Source: Enterococcus cecorum
GTDB taxonomy: Bacteria; Bacillota; Bacilli; Lactobacillales; Enterococcaceae
Length of the DNA stretch: 41,983 nt
NCBI RefSeq assembly: GCF_023221775.1
Contig: NZ_JAKUDS010000022.1
Location: forward strand, 1-41,983
Direction of reading: 5' to 3'
A program made the position numbers and the translations under genes. The notes beneath the pieces were generated by a model. It searched no databases, had not been told where the DNA came from, and was given only the letters and a program-made list of their open reading frames with translations. This document shows positions 18,601 through 27,150 of the stretch, one piece after another; within the stretch, counting starts at the first letter, position 1; each line of letters begins with the position of its first letter.

Positions 18601-19153
18601 GATCAAGTGGATAAATATCAATGATACTTCCACGAATACTAAATTCACCCGGCTTGGCTAACATTTGCTCTCTTGTATAGCCCATTAAGGTTAATTTTTG
18701 TGTGATAGCTTCTAAATCCAAGGTTGCCCCGATTTTTAAAGCGAGATGACTATCTTGCCAAGTACTTTTCGCTGGCAAAGCTTTTCTTAAACTTGCAACC
18801 GGCAAAATATAAATTCCTTTTTGCCCTGAGCTAATCGCATTTAACGTAGCGACACGCTGACTTTTCGCTTCAGGGGACGCAAAAGCCATCTCTGCAGATA
18901 ATACTTCATCCACCGGGAACACAAACACTTCTTCTATTTGAGTACGTAAATCATCGGCTAACTGATTGGCGTAAAACAAGTTAGGACAGATGATTACGAT
19001 TGATTTTTTTAACTGTTGAAATGTATCAATTAAAGCTAAAGTCTTGGCCGAACCCGCTAACCCTAGAACTAGTTGGCGCGATAAGCTTTCTTGTAATCCT
19101 GCTTGCCAAGACGCAATGGCCGGATCTTTTCCGACTAATCTTGCTAAACTCAT
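15608..19153 (-). CDS. mfd: Transcription-repair coupling factor
   Basis: 1181 aa, the full family length. N-terminal UvrB-homology region (about 20-340), an RNA-polymerase interaction domain (LKVGDYVVHANHGIGKYLGL, about 505-570), a translocase with Walker A LLVGDVGFGKTEVAL (about 655) and DEEQRFG, then IETGVDIPNANTLFVENAD and the TRG region YQLRGRVGRSNR, and a C-terminal TRCF domain. It pushes stalled RNA polymerase off damage and calls UvrA. ATG 19153 follows GGAAGGATTTTA. It lies 74 bp after pth with a hairpin between. Confidence 0.98.
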   Translation of the reverse strand: MSLARLVGKDPAIASWQAGLQESLSRQLVLGLAGSAKTLALIDTFQQLKKSIVIICPNLFYANQLADDLRTQIEEVFVFPVDEVLSAEMAFASPEAKSQRVATLNAISSGQKGIYILPVASLRKALPAKSTWQDSHLALKIGATLDLEAITQKLTLMGYTREQMLAKPGEFSIRGSIIDIYPLDQTYPCRIELFDDEIDSLRLFDVETQRSLEKIEEVLISPTSEYVFLPQDFTRGIEKVEKLLQKRLAVTKHEEDQVRLTEYFQELMERWRHLEATDVVHYYVDLLYEKPVTILDYFTDEHYFIVDDYARVMESARQLEQETMEWVTQKLEEMRIFSSQEFFREIQPLLTKHKAPTTFFSLFQKGMGNLRFKAICQVQYRPMQQFFGQMGLLKAEVDRFERQQQTVLFLVSSTAQQEKLMQAFKEHEIYAVETTPEKIFTNRSQIIVSELQAGFELPESHLVVISEREIFQKVAKKRARRQNITNAERLKSYNELKVGDYVVHANHGIGKYLGLQTLEVDGVHQDYMTIQYQNDDKLFIPVTQLNLIQKYVSSESKQPKINKLGGSEWTKTKRKVAKKIEDIADDLIELYAKREAQKGYAYLPDDGYQREFEDAFAYSETPDQLKSAAEIKKDMEKAKPMDRLLVGDVGFGKTEVALRAAFKAIKESKQVAFLVPTTILAQQHYETILERFEGFPVNVGLLSRFRTKKQQNETIEQLKHGQIDIIVGTHRLLSKDVTFSDLGLIVIDEEQRFGVRHKERLKQLRTQVDVLTLTATPIPRTLHMSMLGVRDLSVIETPPANRYPIQTYVMEYNAGAIREGIMREMARGGQVFYLYNRVDSIESKVAELQALVPDARIAFAHGQMTEVQLENTLFDFIEGQYDILVTTTIIETGVDIPNANTLFVENADYMGLSTLYQLRGRVGRSNRVAYAYFMYEQQKILNEVSEKRLQAIKDFTELGSGFKIAMRDLSIRGAGNLLGSQQHGFIDSVGFDMYSQMLAEAVNRKQGKNTQLEKTMVEIDLGLDAYLPTSYIEDERQKIEIYKRIRELDTQEALDELQDDLLDRFGEYPDEVAHLLAVGELKMNAERALVEAVKKQGLAIKITLSKVGTQQYAVQDLFRALTATKLKANMNQEKDKMTITLSLTPKMPEMVWLMELNQFMQALRDIKYEKQVAQKQTDVQN

Positions 19154-19188
19154 TAAAATCCTTCCTTCTTCTTTTTTGAAACAGACTT

Positions 19189-19222
19189 AGCCACTTTTAC
19201 TTTTTTATCAGTAAAAATGGCT
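19189..19222 (-). other. Intercistronic hairpin between pth and mfd
   Basis: AGCCACTTTTAC pairs with GTAAAAATGGCT (one mismatch), loop TTTTTTATCA. No T-run follows on the minus strand, so it may slow decay or attenuate rather than terminate. Confidence 0.4.
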
Positions 19223-19227
19223 GGCTA

Positions 19228-19788
19228 TTAATTAAATTGATTCATAGTTTTTATAAAATCATTGGTCTGGATAAAATATTCTAAAGCTTCGACTGTTTTG
19301 TCCAGCGCTTGGTTGATAACAGGCTGTTCATCCTTATCAAAGTTAGTCAATACATGGTGAATGACCGTCTGATTTTGCTTGGGCCGCGCAATTCCGACTT
19401 TGATACGATTAAAGACTTGACTATTCAGATGCGAAATCACACTTTTGACTCCGTTATGACCCCCGGCGCTTCCTTTTTGACGCAGACGAATCTTCCCTAG
19501 CGTCAAATCTAAATCATCATAAACAATCACTAACTCTTCTGGATAAATATTAAAATAAGTCATCAGTGGTCCTACTGCTTTTCCTGACTCATTCATAAAA
19601 GTTTGCGGCTTCACGAGTAGAATCTTTTCACCATTTTCAAAATACTCACCGACCAACGCTTGGAAGGCATTCTTTTTAAAAGTCACCTGATGCTTTTTCG
19701 CTAACTCATCAATGACCATAAAACCCACATTGTGTTTTGTTTTTTCATATTTTGTTCCTGGATTTCCCAGGCCTACAATCATTTTCAT
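19228..19788 (-). CDS. pth: Peptidyl-tRNA hydrolase
   Basis: 186 aa. Conserved GLGNPGTKYEKTKHNVGF (residues about 6-23; the catalytic His is in KHNVG), then KPQTFMNESG, YDDLDLTLGKIRLRQKGSAG, GHNGVKS. The enzyme frees tRNA from peptidyl-tRNA dropped by ribosomes. ATG 19788 follows AAAGGAAAATATTC. It heads the minus-strand series leading into mfd; a promoter in 19789-20150 is likely but not clear. Confidence 0.98.
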   Translation of the reverse strand: MKMIVGLGNPGTKYEKTKHNVGFMVIDELAKKHQVTFKKNAFQALVGEYFENGEKILLVKPQTFMNESGKAVGPLMTYFNIYPEELVIVYDDLDLTLGKIRLRQKGSAGGHNGVKSVISHLNSQVFNRIKVGIARPKQNQTVIHHVLTNFDKDEQPVINQALDKTVEALEYFIQTNDFIKTMNQFN

Positions 19789-20275
19789 GAATATTTTCCT
19801 TTCAAACTAACAAAAAATCTTCATTATCCTACTATTAATTGTCAAAAAAATCAATAGCTTTGCCTACTCAGTATATCACACTTCCTAATGATAGCGAATA
19901 TTTCTCGTTTGATTCCTTTTGTTTTTTATGAAAACCATTCGCGAAAAACACCAAGCTGATTTTTTCACATCTGTATCACTCCATGAAAATGAAAAGATAA
20001 AAATGTAAGGAGTATTTTTTCATTTTAGACATCAAAATTTCTCTCTTCAGCCACATAAAATAATCCCCAATGCACTTTGTTAAAGTTACACATCAGCTAT
20101 GGTTTCACCCCTTTTCTTCTTTGTTTTCCTCTTGTTCGTGAACCAACGAACGAAGAATGAGAATTTTTCTCATTTTAGTGTACATTTTCACAATTGAACA
20201 AAGCTGATTTCAAGCCAAAGAAAACATTTGCATAAAAACAGTTCAAAATTCTGTTACATTTTTTGCAAAAAAGTA
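19789..20275. other. AT-rich divergent intergenic region pth/ldh
   Basis: No gene is supported. It contains an inverted repeat AAAATGAAAA/TTTTTCATTTT (about 19985-20027), a 19-bp palindrome (20156-20174), and TTTCACAA (about 20185), which could be a half-site for the redox regulator Rex; a full Rex site was not seen. Confidence 0.5.
20156..20174. promoter_or_regulatory. 19-bp palindrome AATGAGAA-TTT-TTCTCATT
   Basis: 8-bp arms around a 3-bp centre, about 100 bp upstream of the ldh -35. The AATGAGAAT half also occurs before pepF (38792). It looks somewhat like a Fur-family box, but could be a transcription terminator stem or another operator. Confidence 0.4.
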
Positions 20276-20304
20276 ATGACAAACCTTCGTGAAAATGGTA
20301 GCAT
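20276..20304 (+). promoter_or_regulatory. Probable ldh promoter
   Basis: ATGACA (20276-20281), 17-nt spacer, TAGCAT (20299-20304), about 40 bp before the start codon. Confidence 0.5.
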
Positions 20305-20318
20305 AGACTTAGAAATAA

Positions 20319-21311
<993 letters not shown>

Positions 21312-21323
21312 GCATAAAAAAAT

Positions 21324-21366
21324 AAACCCTCCTATCTCGACTTGTTGCGGGATAGGAGGGTTTTTA
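21324..21366 (+). terminator. Terminator of ldh
   Basis: AAACCCTCCTATC pairs perfectly with GATAGGAGGGTTT, then a T-run. 13-bp stem. Confidence 0.95.
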
Positions 21367-21390
21367 TTATCTTTAAATCATAGTATATCG

Positions 21391-22350
21391 CTACACTTCT
21401 TTTATACCGGACCTTTTAAAAGCCAAATCAATAATCACTCGAATGTCAGTCAATGCCCATGACAAATCTGGCACTCTGCCATCAGTCAATCGTTGCTTAA
21501 TACCGTTATAAACCAATAAGAAATTTTCTCGTTCACCTATTAATTCATCTAATAAATAACTATAGTAACGATATTCCTGTTCATGCAAATCATCATTACT
21601 TAAATATAAATCAATTTTTAATATGTCAATCAAGCCAGCCAACTGAAAATTTGACATTCCCTCATCAGCAATAAATTTTTCCAAACAATCATAATATACT
21701 TCTAAAATTTCTGCTGGCAACTTATCTTTAATCAAAGAAAAATAAATCATCGAATAAAAACATTCTTCATTGAATACTCCTGTCATAAAACAGGCTTCTC
21801 CTTGAATATTAATGTTTTGATGATACAAAATTGAAGATAAACATTTTGATTTCAGCAGGTATAACTCTTGTCCTCGTTTATGATACAAGCCCTGTAAATA
21901 AACATTAAGAACGATTATTTGAATAACAAACAAAGTAACAGGTATCCTCAATTTGTAAGCAAGAAAGTAATATAGCAAACCTAAGAAAAAAGCCGTTAAA
22001 AATAGATTGTATCTAAAAAACGTCTTAGCACTTCTTTCATCTTTATATATTATATAAGCAGCCGGAGAAAAGCCTACTAGTTGTGGTAATGAAGGCACCC
22101 ATTTAAAAGTATCACTTACTTTGGAAAACATCATCACATTAATGTAGCCAATATTCAATCCAGAAATTTTTGCTGATATAAATAGTATCGTACTCAAAAA
22201 AAATTGAGAACAAATGAAATAAACAGGGAATAAAATAATGACTTTTAGAACTTGAAAAGATAAATTGGAATCATTTAATAAGTAGGGAACCAAACAAAAA
22301 TTAGACAAGACTATTTCTATCAACAATAAAATTAGATAACTTTTTTTCAC
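21391..22350 (-). CDS. 319-aa membrane protein, unknown; possible degenerate M50-like protease relative
   Basis: Start is GTG with GGAGGGAGCGACT upstream. Five to six membrane helices in the first ~165 residues, then a soluble helical half rich in Tyr, Leu and Glu. The segment FFLSTILFISAKISGLNIGY followed by VMMFSK has the spacing of the HExxH helix of membrane-bound M50-like proteases found beside bacteriocin or immunity genes (HE.GH...K..G), but the catalytic residues are absent (STILF). This family link is a guess. It stands alone, convergent with ldh, with low GC compared with its neighbours, as often seen in acquired genes. Confidence 0.6.
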   Translation of the reverse strand: MKKSYLILLLIEIVLSNFCLVPYLLNDSNLSFQVLKVIILFPVYFICSQFFLSTILFISAKISGLNIGYINVMMFSKVSDTFKWVPSLPQLVGFSPAAYIIYKDERSAKTFFRYNLFLTAFFLGLLYYFLAYKLRIPVTLFVIQIIVLNVYLQGLYHKRGQELYLLKSKCLSSILYHQNINIQGEACFMTGVFNEECFYSMIYFSLIKDKLPAEILEVYYDCLEKFIADEGMSNFQLAGLIDILKIDLYLSNDDLHEQEYRYYSYLLDELIGERENFLLVYNGIKQRLTDGRVPDLSWALTDIRVIIDLAFKRSGIKEV

Positions 22351-22535
22351 AGTCGCTCCCTCCGTTTACAATACGTCCCTAGTGAACAAACTGGTCCATC
22401 CACGGTTAAGAAAATGCACTTGACTGTCATGCTTTCTTCCAATTATATCTTATTACCAAGTCTTAATCACCCTTCTCAAGACCGAATTTTACACCTCTAT
22501 CACTCTTCTTAAAAATCTCACCATCTATTCATACG

Positions 22536-22571
22536 TAAAAAAAGGAAATGAAATTATTCTCACTTCCTCTT
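22536..22571 (-). terminator. Terminator after the L,D-transpeptidase gene
   Basis: AGGAA-A-TGA pairs with TCA-C-TTCCT; on the minus strand TTTTTTT follows. It lies 80 bp after the stop. The rest of 22351-22651 holds nothing else recognised. Confidence 0.65.
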
Positions 22572-22651
22572 TTATATTTTATTCGTTTAGACAACCCTCT
22601 GAATTGACCCACATCGGCTATTAACAGTATCAGTCAACTCACACATTTTGT

Positions 22652-24067
22652 TTAGAAGATTACGACTGGTGTGCCGACTTCTACGGCATTGTAAAGTTGA
22701 GCCATAACGCTAGGTGGAGTGTTCACACAACCATGAGAGCCGCGAGTTTGCCATAGATTCCCGCCATAAGCAGGTTGCCAATCCGAATCATGAATACCTA
22801 CACCAGTCCAGTCTACTGGCATCCAGTAACTTACTGGACTTGCATATTTACTACCATCATCATTCGTTCCACGTAAAGTCGCATTCCGTTCTTTCTTCCA
22901 GATGTAATCGACTCCCTTAGGTGTAGGGGTCGTTGGTTTCCCTGTGACAACGTCTGTTTCAATGACTACAGCGCCATCTTTGTAGTACCACATATGTTGA
23001 TTGGTTAAGTCTACTTCTATATAGGTGTTTCCTACAAGTGGTTGACTCGCTTTAGCACTACCTTTTGTAATTGGAGAGCGTGTGAAGTTTTCTCCTGCTA
23101 AAATTTGTTCAGAAAGAGCCGCTGCTTCATCCGCGACTTGAATACTCCAACTTAATGTGCCCGCAGGTACGCTTACTGTGCCTTGACGTGTACTATTGAA
23201 GGTGGTTGGATTGGTACTAGTATTATATTGATCTGCCAATTGTTGCACATAGGCTTGAACTTTTTCTTGATTAATGGTGACTTTTTTATTCTCATAGGTT
23301 AACCAATCAGCAATTAACTCTGTTGGAATTTGGAAAGTCGTACCATTAATTGAATAATTTGCCTGAATTTGAGCCACTTTATTAATCGTATTTAATTCTT
23401 CTTGCAAATGAGCATCCGTTGAAGCAACATTTGGTTTTTGCAAATAATCATTCAAATTGATATCTGTTTTACCACTCTTCAAACCTTTTTCAATGGCCTT
23501 CATCGCTTGTTCAACATCGAAACTATTTCCTTGTACTTCAGGCGTAATCACATAGCCGGTCGCATCTTTGTTAATGCTAGCATCTTGTGTTTGGGTACGG
23601 CCTTGATTCAACTGATCTAACTCTTGTCGTAAAGCATTTAATTGTTGCGTAAGTACCTCTTGATTAAATGTAGACTTCTTAGCAGTTGACTTTTTGCTTG
23701 AAAAGAATGAACTTCCCCAAGTCCAAGGATTTTGTGCATCTAGGATAGATTCCAAAGTCGCTTTAGAATTAGATTCCATACCAAAATCAGACTTCTTGAA
23801 TTCCTTTACGACTTGATTATCCAACTTGATTTGGAAAGTCTGATTCTTATGTTGATCATCCATTGTTTTTTGTGCTTGTTCTAAGGACATATTGCTAATT
23901 TCAACGGCTTCTACCTGGGTGTTAGGTAAAAAATGTTTAGAATAATAAGTGCTACCCAGTGCATAACCACCTACTGCGACAATTCCCACAGCAGCAATCG
24001 AGCCAAGGATGAGTTTAGTATTTTTATTTTTCTTATGACGTCTTCTTCTATTTGAAACTTGTGACAT
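22652..24067 (-). CDS. L,D-transpeptidase (YkuD), Ldt(fm)-like
   Basis: 471 aa. Basic N-terminus and one membrane anchor (about residues 18-38, LILGSIAAVGIVAVGGYALG), two PG_binding_4-type extracellular domains (about 45-330), and a C-terminal YkuD domain: YIEVDLTNQHMWYYKDGAVV, then MPVDWTGVGIHDSDW and GSHGCVNTPP with catalytic Cys447 and its His pair. It makes 3-3 cross-links in peptidoglycan and in Enterococcus faecium the homologue (466 aa) gives beta-lactam resistance when D,D-transpeptidases are blocked. ATG follows GGGGAAGAG at long spacing. Monocistronic. Confidence 0.93.
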   Translation of the reverse strand: MSQVSNRRRRHKKNKNTKLILGSIAAVGIVAVGGYALGSTYYSKHFLPNTQVEAVEISNMSLEQAQKTMDDQHKNQTFQIKLDNQVVKEFKKSDFGMESNSKATLESILDAQNPWTWGSSFFSSKKSTAKKSTFNQEVLTQQLNALRQELDQLNQGRTQTQDASINKDATGYVITPEVQGNSFDVEQAMKAIEKGLKSGKTDINLNDYLQKPNVASTDAHLQEELNTINKVAQIQANYSINGTTFQIPTELIADWLTYENKKVTINQEKVQAYVQQLADQYNTSTNPTTFNSTRQGTVSVPAGTLSWSIQVADEAAALSEQILAGENFTRSPITKGSAKASQPLVGNTYIEVDLTNQHMWYYKDGAVVIETDVVTGKPTTPTPKGVDYIWKKERNATLRGTNDDGSKYASPVSYWMPVDWTGVGIHDSDWQPAYGGNLWQTRGSHGCVNTPPSVMAQLYNAVEVGTPVVIF

Positions 24068-24168
24068 ATAAACACTCTTCCCCTATTATTTTCTGTAGTA
24101 ATTATCATACCATACTTTACCCCGAAAGTTTTAATATTTGCTTAAATTTTATATTTGCTTAAAAGATG

Positions 24169-24191
24169 CGCTGTAAGCCGATTTTATCAAG
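24169..24191 (-). repeat. Direct repeat copy 1 (left border of the higBA cassette)
   Basis: 23 bp, 22 of 23 identical to 24884-24906 (A instead of G at one position). On the minus strand it reads as LDKIGLQR and continues IF-stop, a second version of the ABC-F C-terminus. The higA stop TGA lies inside it. Confidence 0.85.
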
Positions 24192-24474
24192 CAGTAATTG
24201 GAGTGAAATCTACAGTCAATTTTTGATTCGTGGCAATAGCAATCTCAGTCAAGACATTAATTGAAACATTCATTTTTCCGCTCTCAATTCTTGCAATAGT
24301 TGATTGTGGTTTTCCGACTAATGAAGCGAATTCTCGTTGTGTCATACCAAGTTTGCTACGAAGATTCCGAACTGCAACGGCCACTTGTAACCGTTGATTT
24401 TCTTCTTGATATTCTTTTACAAACTCACTACTTTTTTGACTACGATTTTTAATATATTCATCAATCTTACTCAT
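24187..24474 (-). CDS. higA: HigA-type antitoxin (XRE HTH)
   Basis: 95 aa from ATG 24474 (GAGGAGAACAG upstream). A helical N-terminal part is followed by an XRE helix-turn-helix: VRNLRSKLGMTQREFASLVG, then KPQSTIARIESGKMNVSINV. It overlaps higB by 8 bp (toxin first), the usual HigBA order. It should neutralise HigB and repress the operon through the 20-bp palindrome at 24825-24844. Its last codons run into the duplicated ABC-F 3' end. Confidence 0.92.
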   Translation of the reverse strand: MSKIDEYIKNRSQKSSEFVKEYQEENQRLQVAVAVRNLRSKLGMTQREFASLVGKPQSTIARIESGKMNVSINVLTEIAIATNQKLTVDFTPITA

Positions 24475-24817
24475 CTGTTCTCCTCTTTTCATACAAATCT
24501 CGTCGATAAATTCCTTTCTTTATTTCACGTGATGGTGTTTTCTGTGTCTTTTTTTGAAATCCATGCGTAATCACATACCTATTTCCATCCCAATGAAAAT
24601 AGATTGCACGTTGAATGTTTGAAGCATGTTTTGCACGTATTTCGTAGAGGTTTGTCGTTAATTTTTTCGTCCACTTTTGACGTTCAGCTATTGTCAATCC
24701 ATATTCCTCGATATTATGAATTACTGCTAATAATTTGGCAGCATCTTTGTCGGGTAAGCTGTCCAAATAACTAACAAATTCCTCCCAATCAAAATAATCA
24801 AATTCTATCTTTTTCAT
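24467..24817 (-). CDS. higB: HigB/RelE-type toxin (phage-derived Gp49-like)
   Basis: 116 aa from ATG 24817 (MKKIEFDYFDWEEF). The core KWTKKLTTNLYEIRAKHASN, then IQRAIYFHWDGNRYVITHGF, then QKKTQKTPSREIKKG is the classic Gp49-like HigB signature, a ribosome-dependent mRNA interferase. The start lies only 6 nt after the -10 box, so the mRNA should begin at or next to the ATG, and no ribosome site is present: probably leaderless. Upstream in-frame codons lie in the promoter. All conserved basic residues seem present, so it looks active. Confidence 0.92.
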   Translation of the reverse strand: MKKIEFDYFDWEEFVSYLDSLPDKDAAKLLAVIHNIEEYGLTIAERQKWTKKLTTNLYEIRAKHASNIQRAIYFHWDGNRYVITHGFQKKTQKTPSREIKKGIYRRDLYEKRRTDE

Positions 24818-24823
24818 ATTTTT

Positions 24824-24852
24824 ATGATAGCACACTCGCTATCACAATTCAA
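24824..24852 (-). promoter_or_regulatory. higBA promoter
   Basis: Minus strand TTGAAT (24847-24852), 17-nt spacer, TATCAT (24824-24829). The expected start of transcription falls at about 24817, the A of the toxin ATG. Confidence 0.75.
24825..24844. promoter_or_regulatory. Operator inside the higBA promoter
   Basis: TGATAGCGAGTGTGCTATCA: perfect 7-bp arms around 6 bp. It fills the -10 and most of the spacer, as expected for autorepression by HigA. Confidence 0.75.
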
Positions 24853-24873
24853 TGATTCGTACTTTTAAATCAG

Positions 24874-26397
24874 TTAATATATCCGCTGTAAGCCGGTTTT
24901 ATCAAGTTGATAGATTTTCTCGCAAACCTGTTCTAGAAAATAACGATCATGTGATACCGTCAGCAAGGCGCCGTTATATTGCTGAAGTTGCTGCGTTAAG
25001 ACTTGATTGGAAGTTGGCGATAAATTACGCGTCGGTTCATCTAGCAATAATACATTAGCTTGGGATAAAAGTAGGCCTAAAATCACCAATTTTGCCCTTT
25101 GACCGCCAGATAGATAGGCTATAGGGCGCTGCATCTCTTGAACAAAGAACTGCAAACTACCTAGATAAGTCATCACTGTTGCTTGATCTTGCTTGGTTTG
25201 GGACAACAAATATTCGACAGGACTTTGCGTGGTATCCAACTCTTCAAAATAATTTTGTGGCATATACTTCATTTGGATATCAGTCCGCTTTTGTAACATT
25301 TCAGCGATTTTGTGTAAGAATAGGCTCTTACCAATCCCGTTATTGCCCACAATCCCTACTTTTTCTTGACCAAAGAACGTGAAATCAAGCGGTGCAACCA
25401 ATATTTTATCCGCGACTTTAAGCTGATCATTTTCTAAGTGAATGAGCGGTTTGCTGGAAGGCACCGCTTGGACAGTCTGCCATTTTAAACCAATTGCTTC
25501 TTCTTGCTGCGGCATCTCGGTAAATTGAGCACGCTCTTTTTCAAACCGTTTTTCACGAGATTTTAAGTTGGCCATTTTTTTCGCTAATAATCGACCCTGC
25601 GTATCTGAGTTAGTAGTTCGCAATTGATGCTGGACCTTTTGTTTGACCTTTTGAAGCTCGGCGCTACGTTTTTTATCTTCACTTCGTTGCTTGAGGGCAA
25701 TTTGTAGCTGTTTATCTGCCGCACTTTTTCTTTGGTCAATATAGGTTTGATAATCTTCTTTGACAAAATGAACGACCGCACGTTGTTGATGCGCAATTTT
25801 TTCTAGATGAATGATGCTTGTTGCGGTATTTTTTAATAACACTACATCATGTGAAATATAAAGTATTGCTAAATCACTCGTTCGAATAAAGTTTTCTAAC
25901 CACTGGATACTTTCATAATCTAAATCATTCGAAGGTTCATCCAATAACAATATATCCGGATGATGCAACAGAATTTTTATTAGTTGGATTTTGATTTTTT
26001 GACCACCAGAAAGTGTACCCATCTCTTGGTTTGAATATAGGAAATCTTGGTCCAATTGAAAATTACTCGCCAACTTTGCTAAATAGGAATAATCAATTTC
26101 ATTGGCATCTAAATCATGAAACAGAAAATCATAGACACTTAATGGTTCCTCTTGGCTCGGTAAAAATTGCGGCAAATAACCCATTTGTTGAAACGTGCAT
26201 TGATAACTACCTTGCGCTTCTAAATAATCATTGACTTCTGGACATCGACAAAGCCACTTTAGTAACGATGACTTACCCGTTCCTTCTTCTCCGATAATAG
26301 CGACCTTATCCCCCGGATGAACCACACCTGTTAAGCCATCTACCAAACGAAATTGGTCTTTTTGGTGGATTAAGGTTAGATTTTGAAACTGCAACAT
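24874..26397 (-). CDS. ABC-F ATP-binding protein
   Basis: 507 aa from ATG 26397 (GAGGAGGGATTGTG upstream). Two nucleotide-binding domains in one chain with no membrane segment: Walker A GEEGTGKS and GNNGIGKS, two LSGGQ signatures, Walker B ILLLDEPSNDLD and VLLLDEPTRNLS, and between them a charged linker (about residues 220-300, QRKSAADKQLQIALKQRSED and on), as in ABC-F translation factors that act at the ribosomal E site; some give antibiotic resistance. I cannot place it in a resistance subgroup. The last ten codons are duplicated at 24169-24191 beyond the higBA cassette, so the present C-terminus may have come with the insertion. Confidence 0.9.
   Translation of the reverse strand: MLQFQNLTLIHQKDQFRLVDGLTGVVHPGDKVAIIGEEGTGKSSLLKWLCRCPEVNDYLEAQGSYQCTFQQMGYLPQFLPSQEEPLSVYDFLFHDLDANEIDYSYLAKLASNFQLDQDFLYSNQEMGTLSGGQKIKIQLIKILLHHPDILLLDEPSNDLDYESIQWLENFIRTSDLAILYISHDVVLLKNTATSIIHLEKIAHQQRAVVHFVKEDYQTYIDQRKSAADKQLQIALKQRSEDKKRSAELQKVKQKVQHQLRTTNSDTQGRLLAKKMANLKSREKRFEKERAQFTEMPQQEEAIGLKWQTVQAVPSSKPLIHLENDQLKVADKILVAPLDFTFFGQEKVGIVGNNGIGKSLFLHKIAEMLQKRTDIQMKYMPQNYFEELDTTQSPVEYLLSQTKQDQATVMTYLGSLQFFVQEMQRPIAYLSGGQRAKLVILGLLLSQANVLLLDEPTRNLSPTSNQVLTQQLQQYNGALLTVSHDRYFLEQVCEKIYQLDKTGLQRIY
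24884..24906 (-). repeat. Direct repeat copy 2 (right border, in the ABC-F 3' end)
   Basis: Matches 24169-24191 at 22 of 23 positions; encodes LDKTGLQR of the intact ABC-F protein, followed by IY-stop. Together the two copies bracket 692 bp that contain only higBA. Confidence 0.85.
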
Positions 26398-26440
26398 CAC
26401 AATCCCTCCTCGTGTATTTTCTGAACGAATGCATTTTATA

Positions 26441-26478
26441 ACCAAGCTGCTTGGAGCTGACCGATCCGTCTCACATCC
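26441..26478 (+). repeat. Hairpin repeat, 3' remnant of a type A unit
   Basis: AAGCTGCTTGGAGCTGACCG and CTCACATCC match the 3' end of type A units; the 5' part is lost. Confidence 0.6.
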
Positions 26479-26486
26479 TTAATATC

Positions 26487-26612
26487 GGCGTTCAGCAGCT
26501 AGACTTTGTGAAATTCGCCCTCCCGCTTGTGAAAATCTCCTTTCATCCGATTTTCTCAACGGAAGGTAAGCACACGAATTTCTTCATGTCTGAGCGAGCT
26601 GCTTCACGACCT
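26487..26612 (+). repeat. Hairpin repeat, type B unit
   Basis: AGCAGCT pairs with AGCTGCT, AGAC with GTCT, GAAATTCG with CGAATTTC, GAAAATC with GATTTTC. Ends CTTCACGACC. Confidence 0.85.
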
Positions 26613-26616
26613 TAAT

Positions 26617-26742
26617 CTGTGTTCGCTGGGTAGCTCCGGTGCATCTAAGCCGGCCTGTCTTGGAAAATCTTAATACTCGATGGATTTTCCTGACAGGCCG
26701 GAAAACTTAGCTGCTTGGAGCTGATCAACCCAGCTCACATCC
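26617..26742 (+). repeat. Hairpin repeat, type A unit
   Basis: GCTGGGT/ACCCAGC outer arms, AGCTCC/GGAGCT, then the perfect GGCCTGTC/GACAGGCC and GGAAAATC/GATTTTCC inner stem. The best-paired type A copy. Confidence 0.9.
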
Positions 26743-26749
26743 TTAATGC

Positions 26750-26796
26750 AAAAAAGATACTTACTTTTGTTATTAAACAACAAGAGTAAGTATCTT
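26750..26796 (-). terminator. Long terminator hairpin
   Basis: AAGATACTTACT/AGTAAGTATCTT (12-bp perfect arms, plus further pairing TTGTTATT/AATAACAA-like towards the loop), then TTTTTT on the minus strand. It serves sortase or a gene lost between 26801 and 27018. Confidence 0.75.
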
Positions 26797-26800
26797 TGCA

Positions 26801-27018
26801 TGCAAATATATAGGATGATGACTGCAGCTATTAGGCTTTCCTACTACGATTGCTAAATTTGATGGTGCAAAACTCTATGTTTAATAACGCATCTATCTTG
26901 TTTTTAGCAAAAGTAGCCAATGCACAACAGTCCTTTCTTTTTGGAGCAGCTAACTTAGCGCTCGTATTTACAACTTTGTTATAACTCAATTCTCATCAAA
27001 AGTCAATCTTTTTTTAAT
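26801..27018. other. Intergenic stretch without supported gene
   Basis: Short open frames exist on both strands (a hydrophobic ~50-aa one on plus ending AANLALVFTTLL; a ~53-aa one on minus), neither with a convincing ribosome site. Possibly the residue of a lost gene. Confidence 0.4.
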
Positions 27019-27145
27019 CTGTGTTTGGCAGCTAGACATTTTGAAAATTCGCCCCAACGATTGTGAAAGTCTTTAAAACTAACTGATTTTCACATCGGTG
27101 GGTACGCACGAATTTTCTCATGTCTGCCCAAGCTGCCGCACATCC
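27019..27145 (+). repeat. Hairpin repeat, type B unit
   Basis: GGCAGCT pairs with AGCTGCC, AGACAT with ATGTCT, GAAAATTCG with CGAATTTTC, TGTGAAA with TTTCACA, CGAT with ATCG. It ends 5 bp from the sortase stop codon. Confidence 0.85.
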
Positions 27146-27150
27146 TTTTT

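Noticed and set aside
20176-20200. Full Rex or CcpA (cre) site before ldh
   Set aside because: Only a half-site TTTCACAA was seen; no sequence fits the full palindromes.
26801-27018. Short hydrophobic plus-strand frame ending FGAANLALVFTTLL
   Set aside because: No ribosome site, no family match by eye, and an equally open frame on the other strand; kept only as an unresolved stretch.
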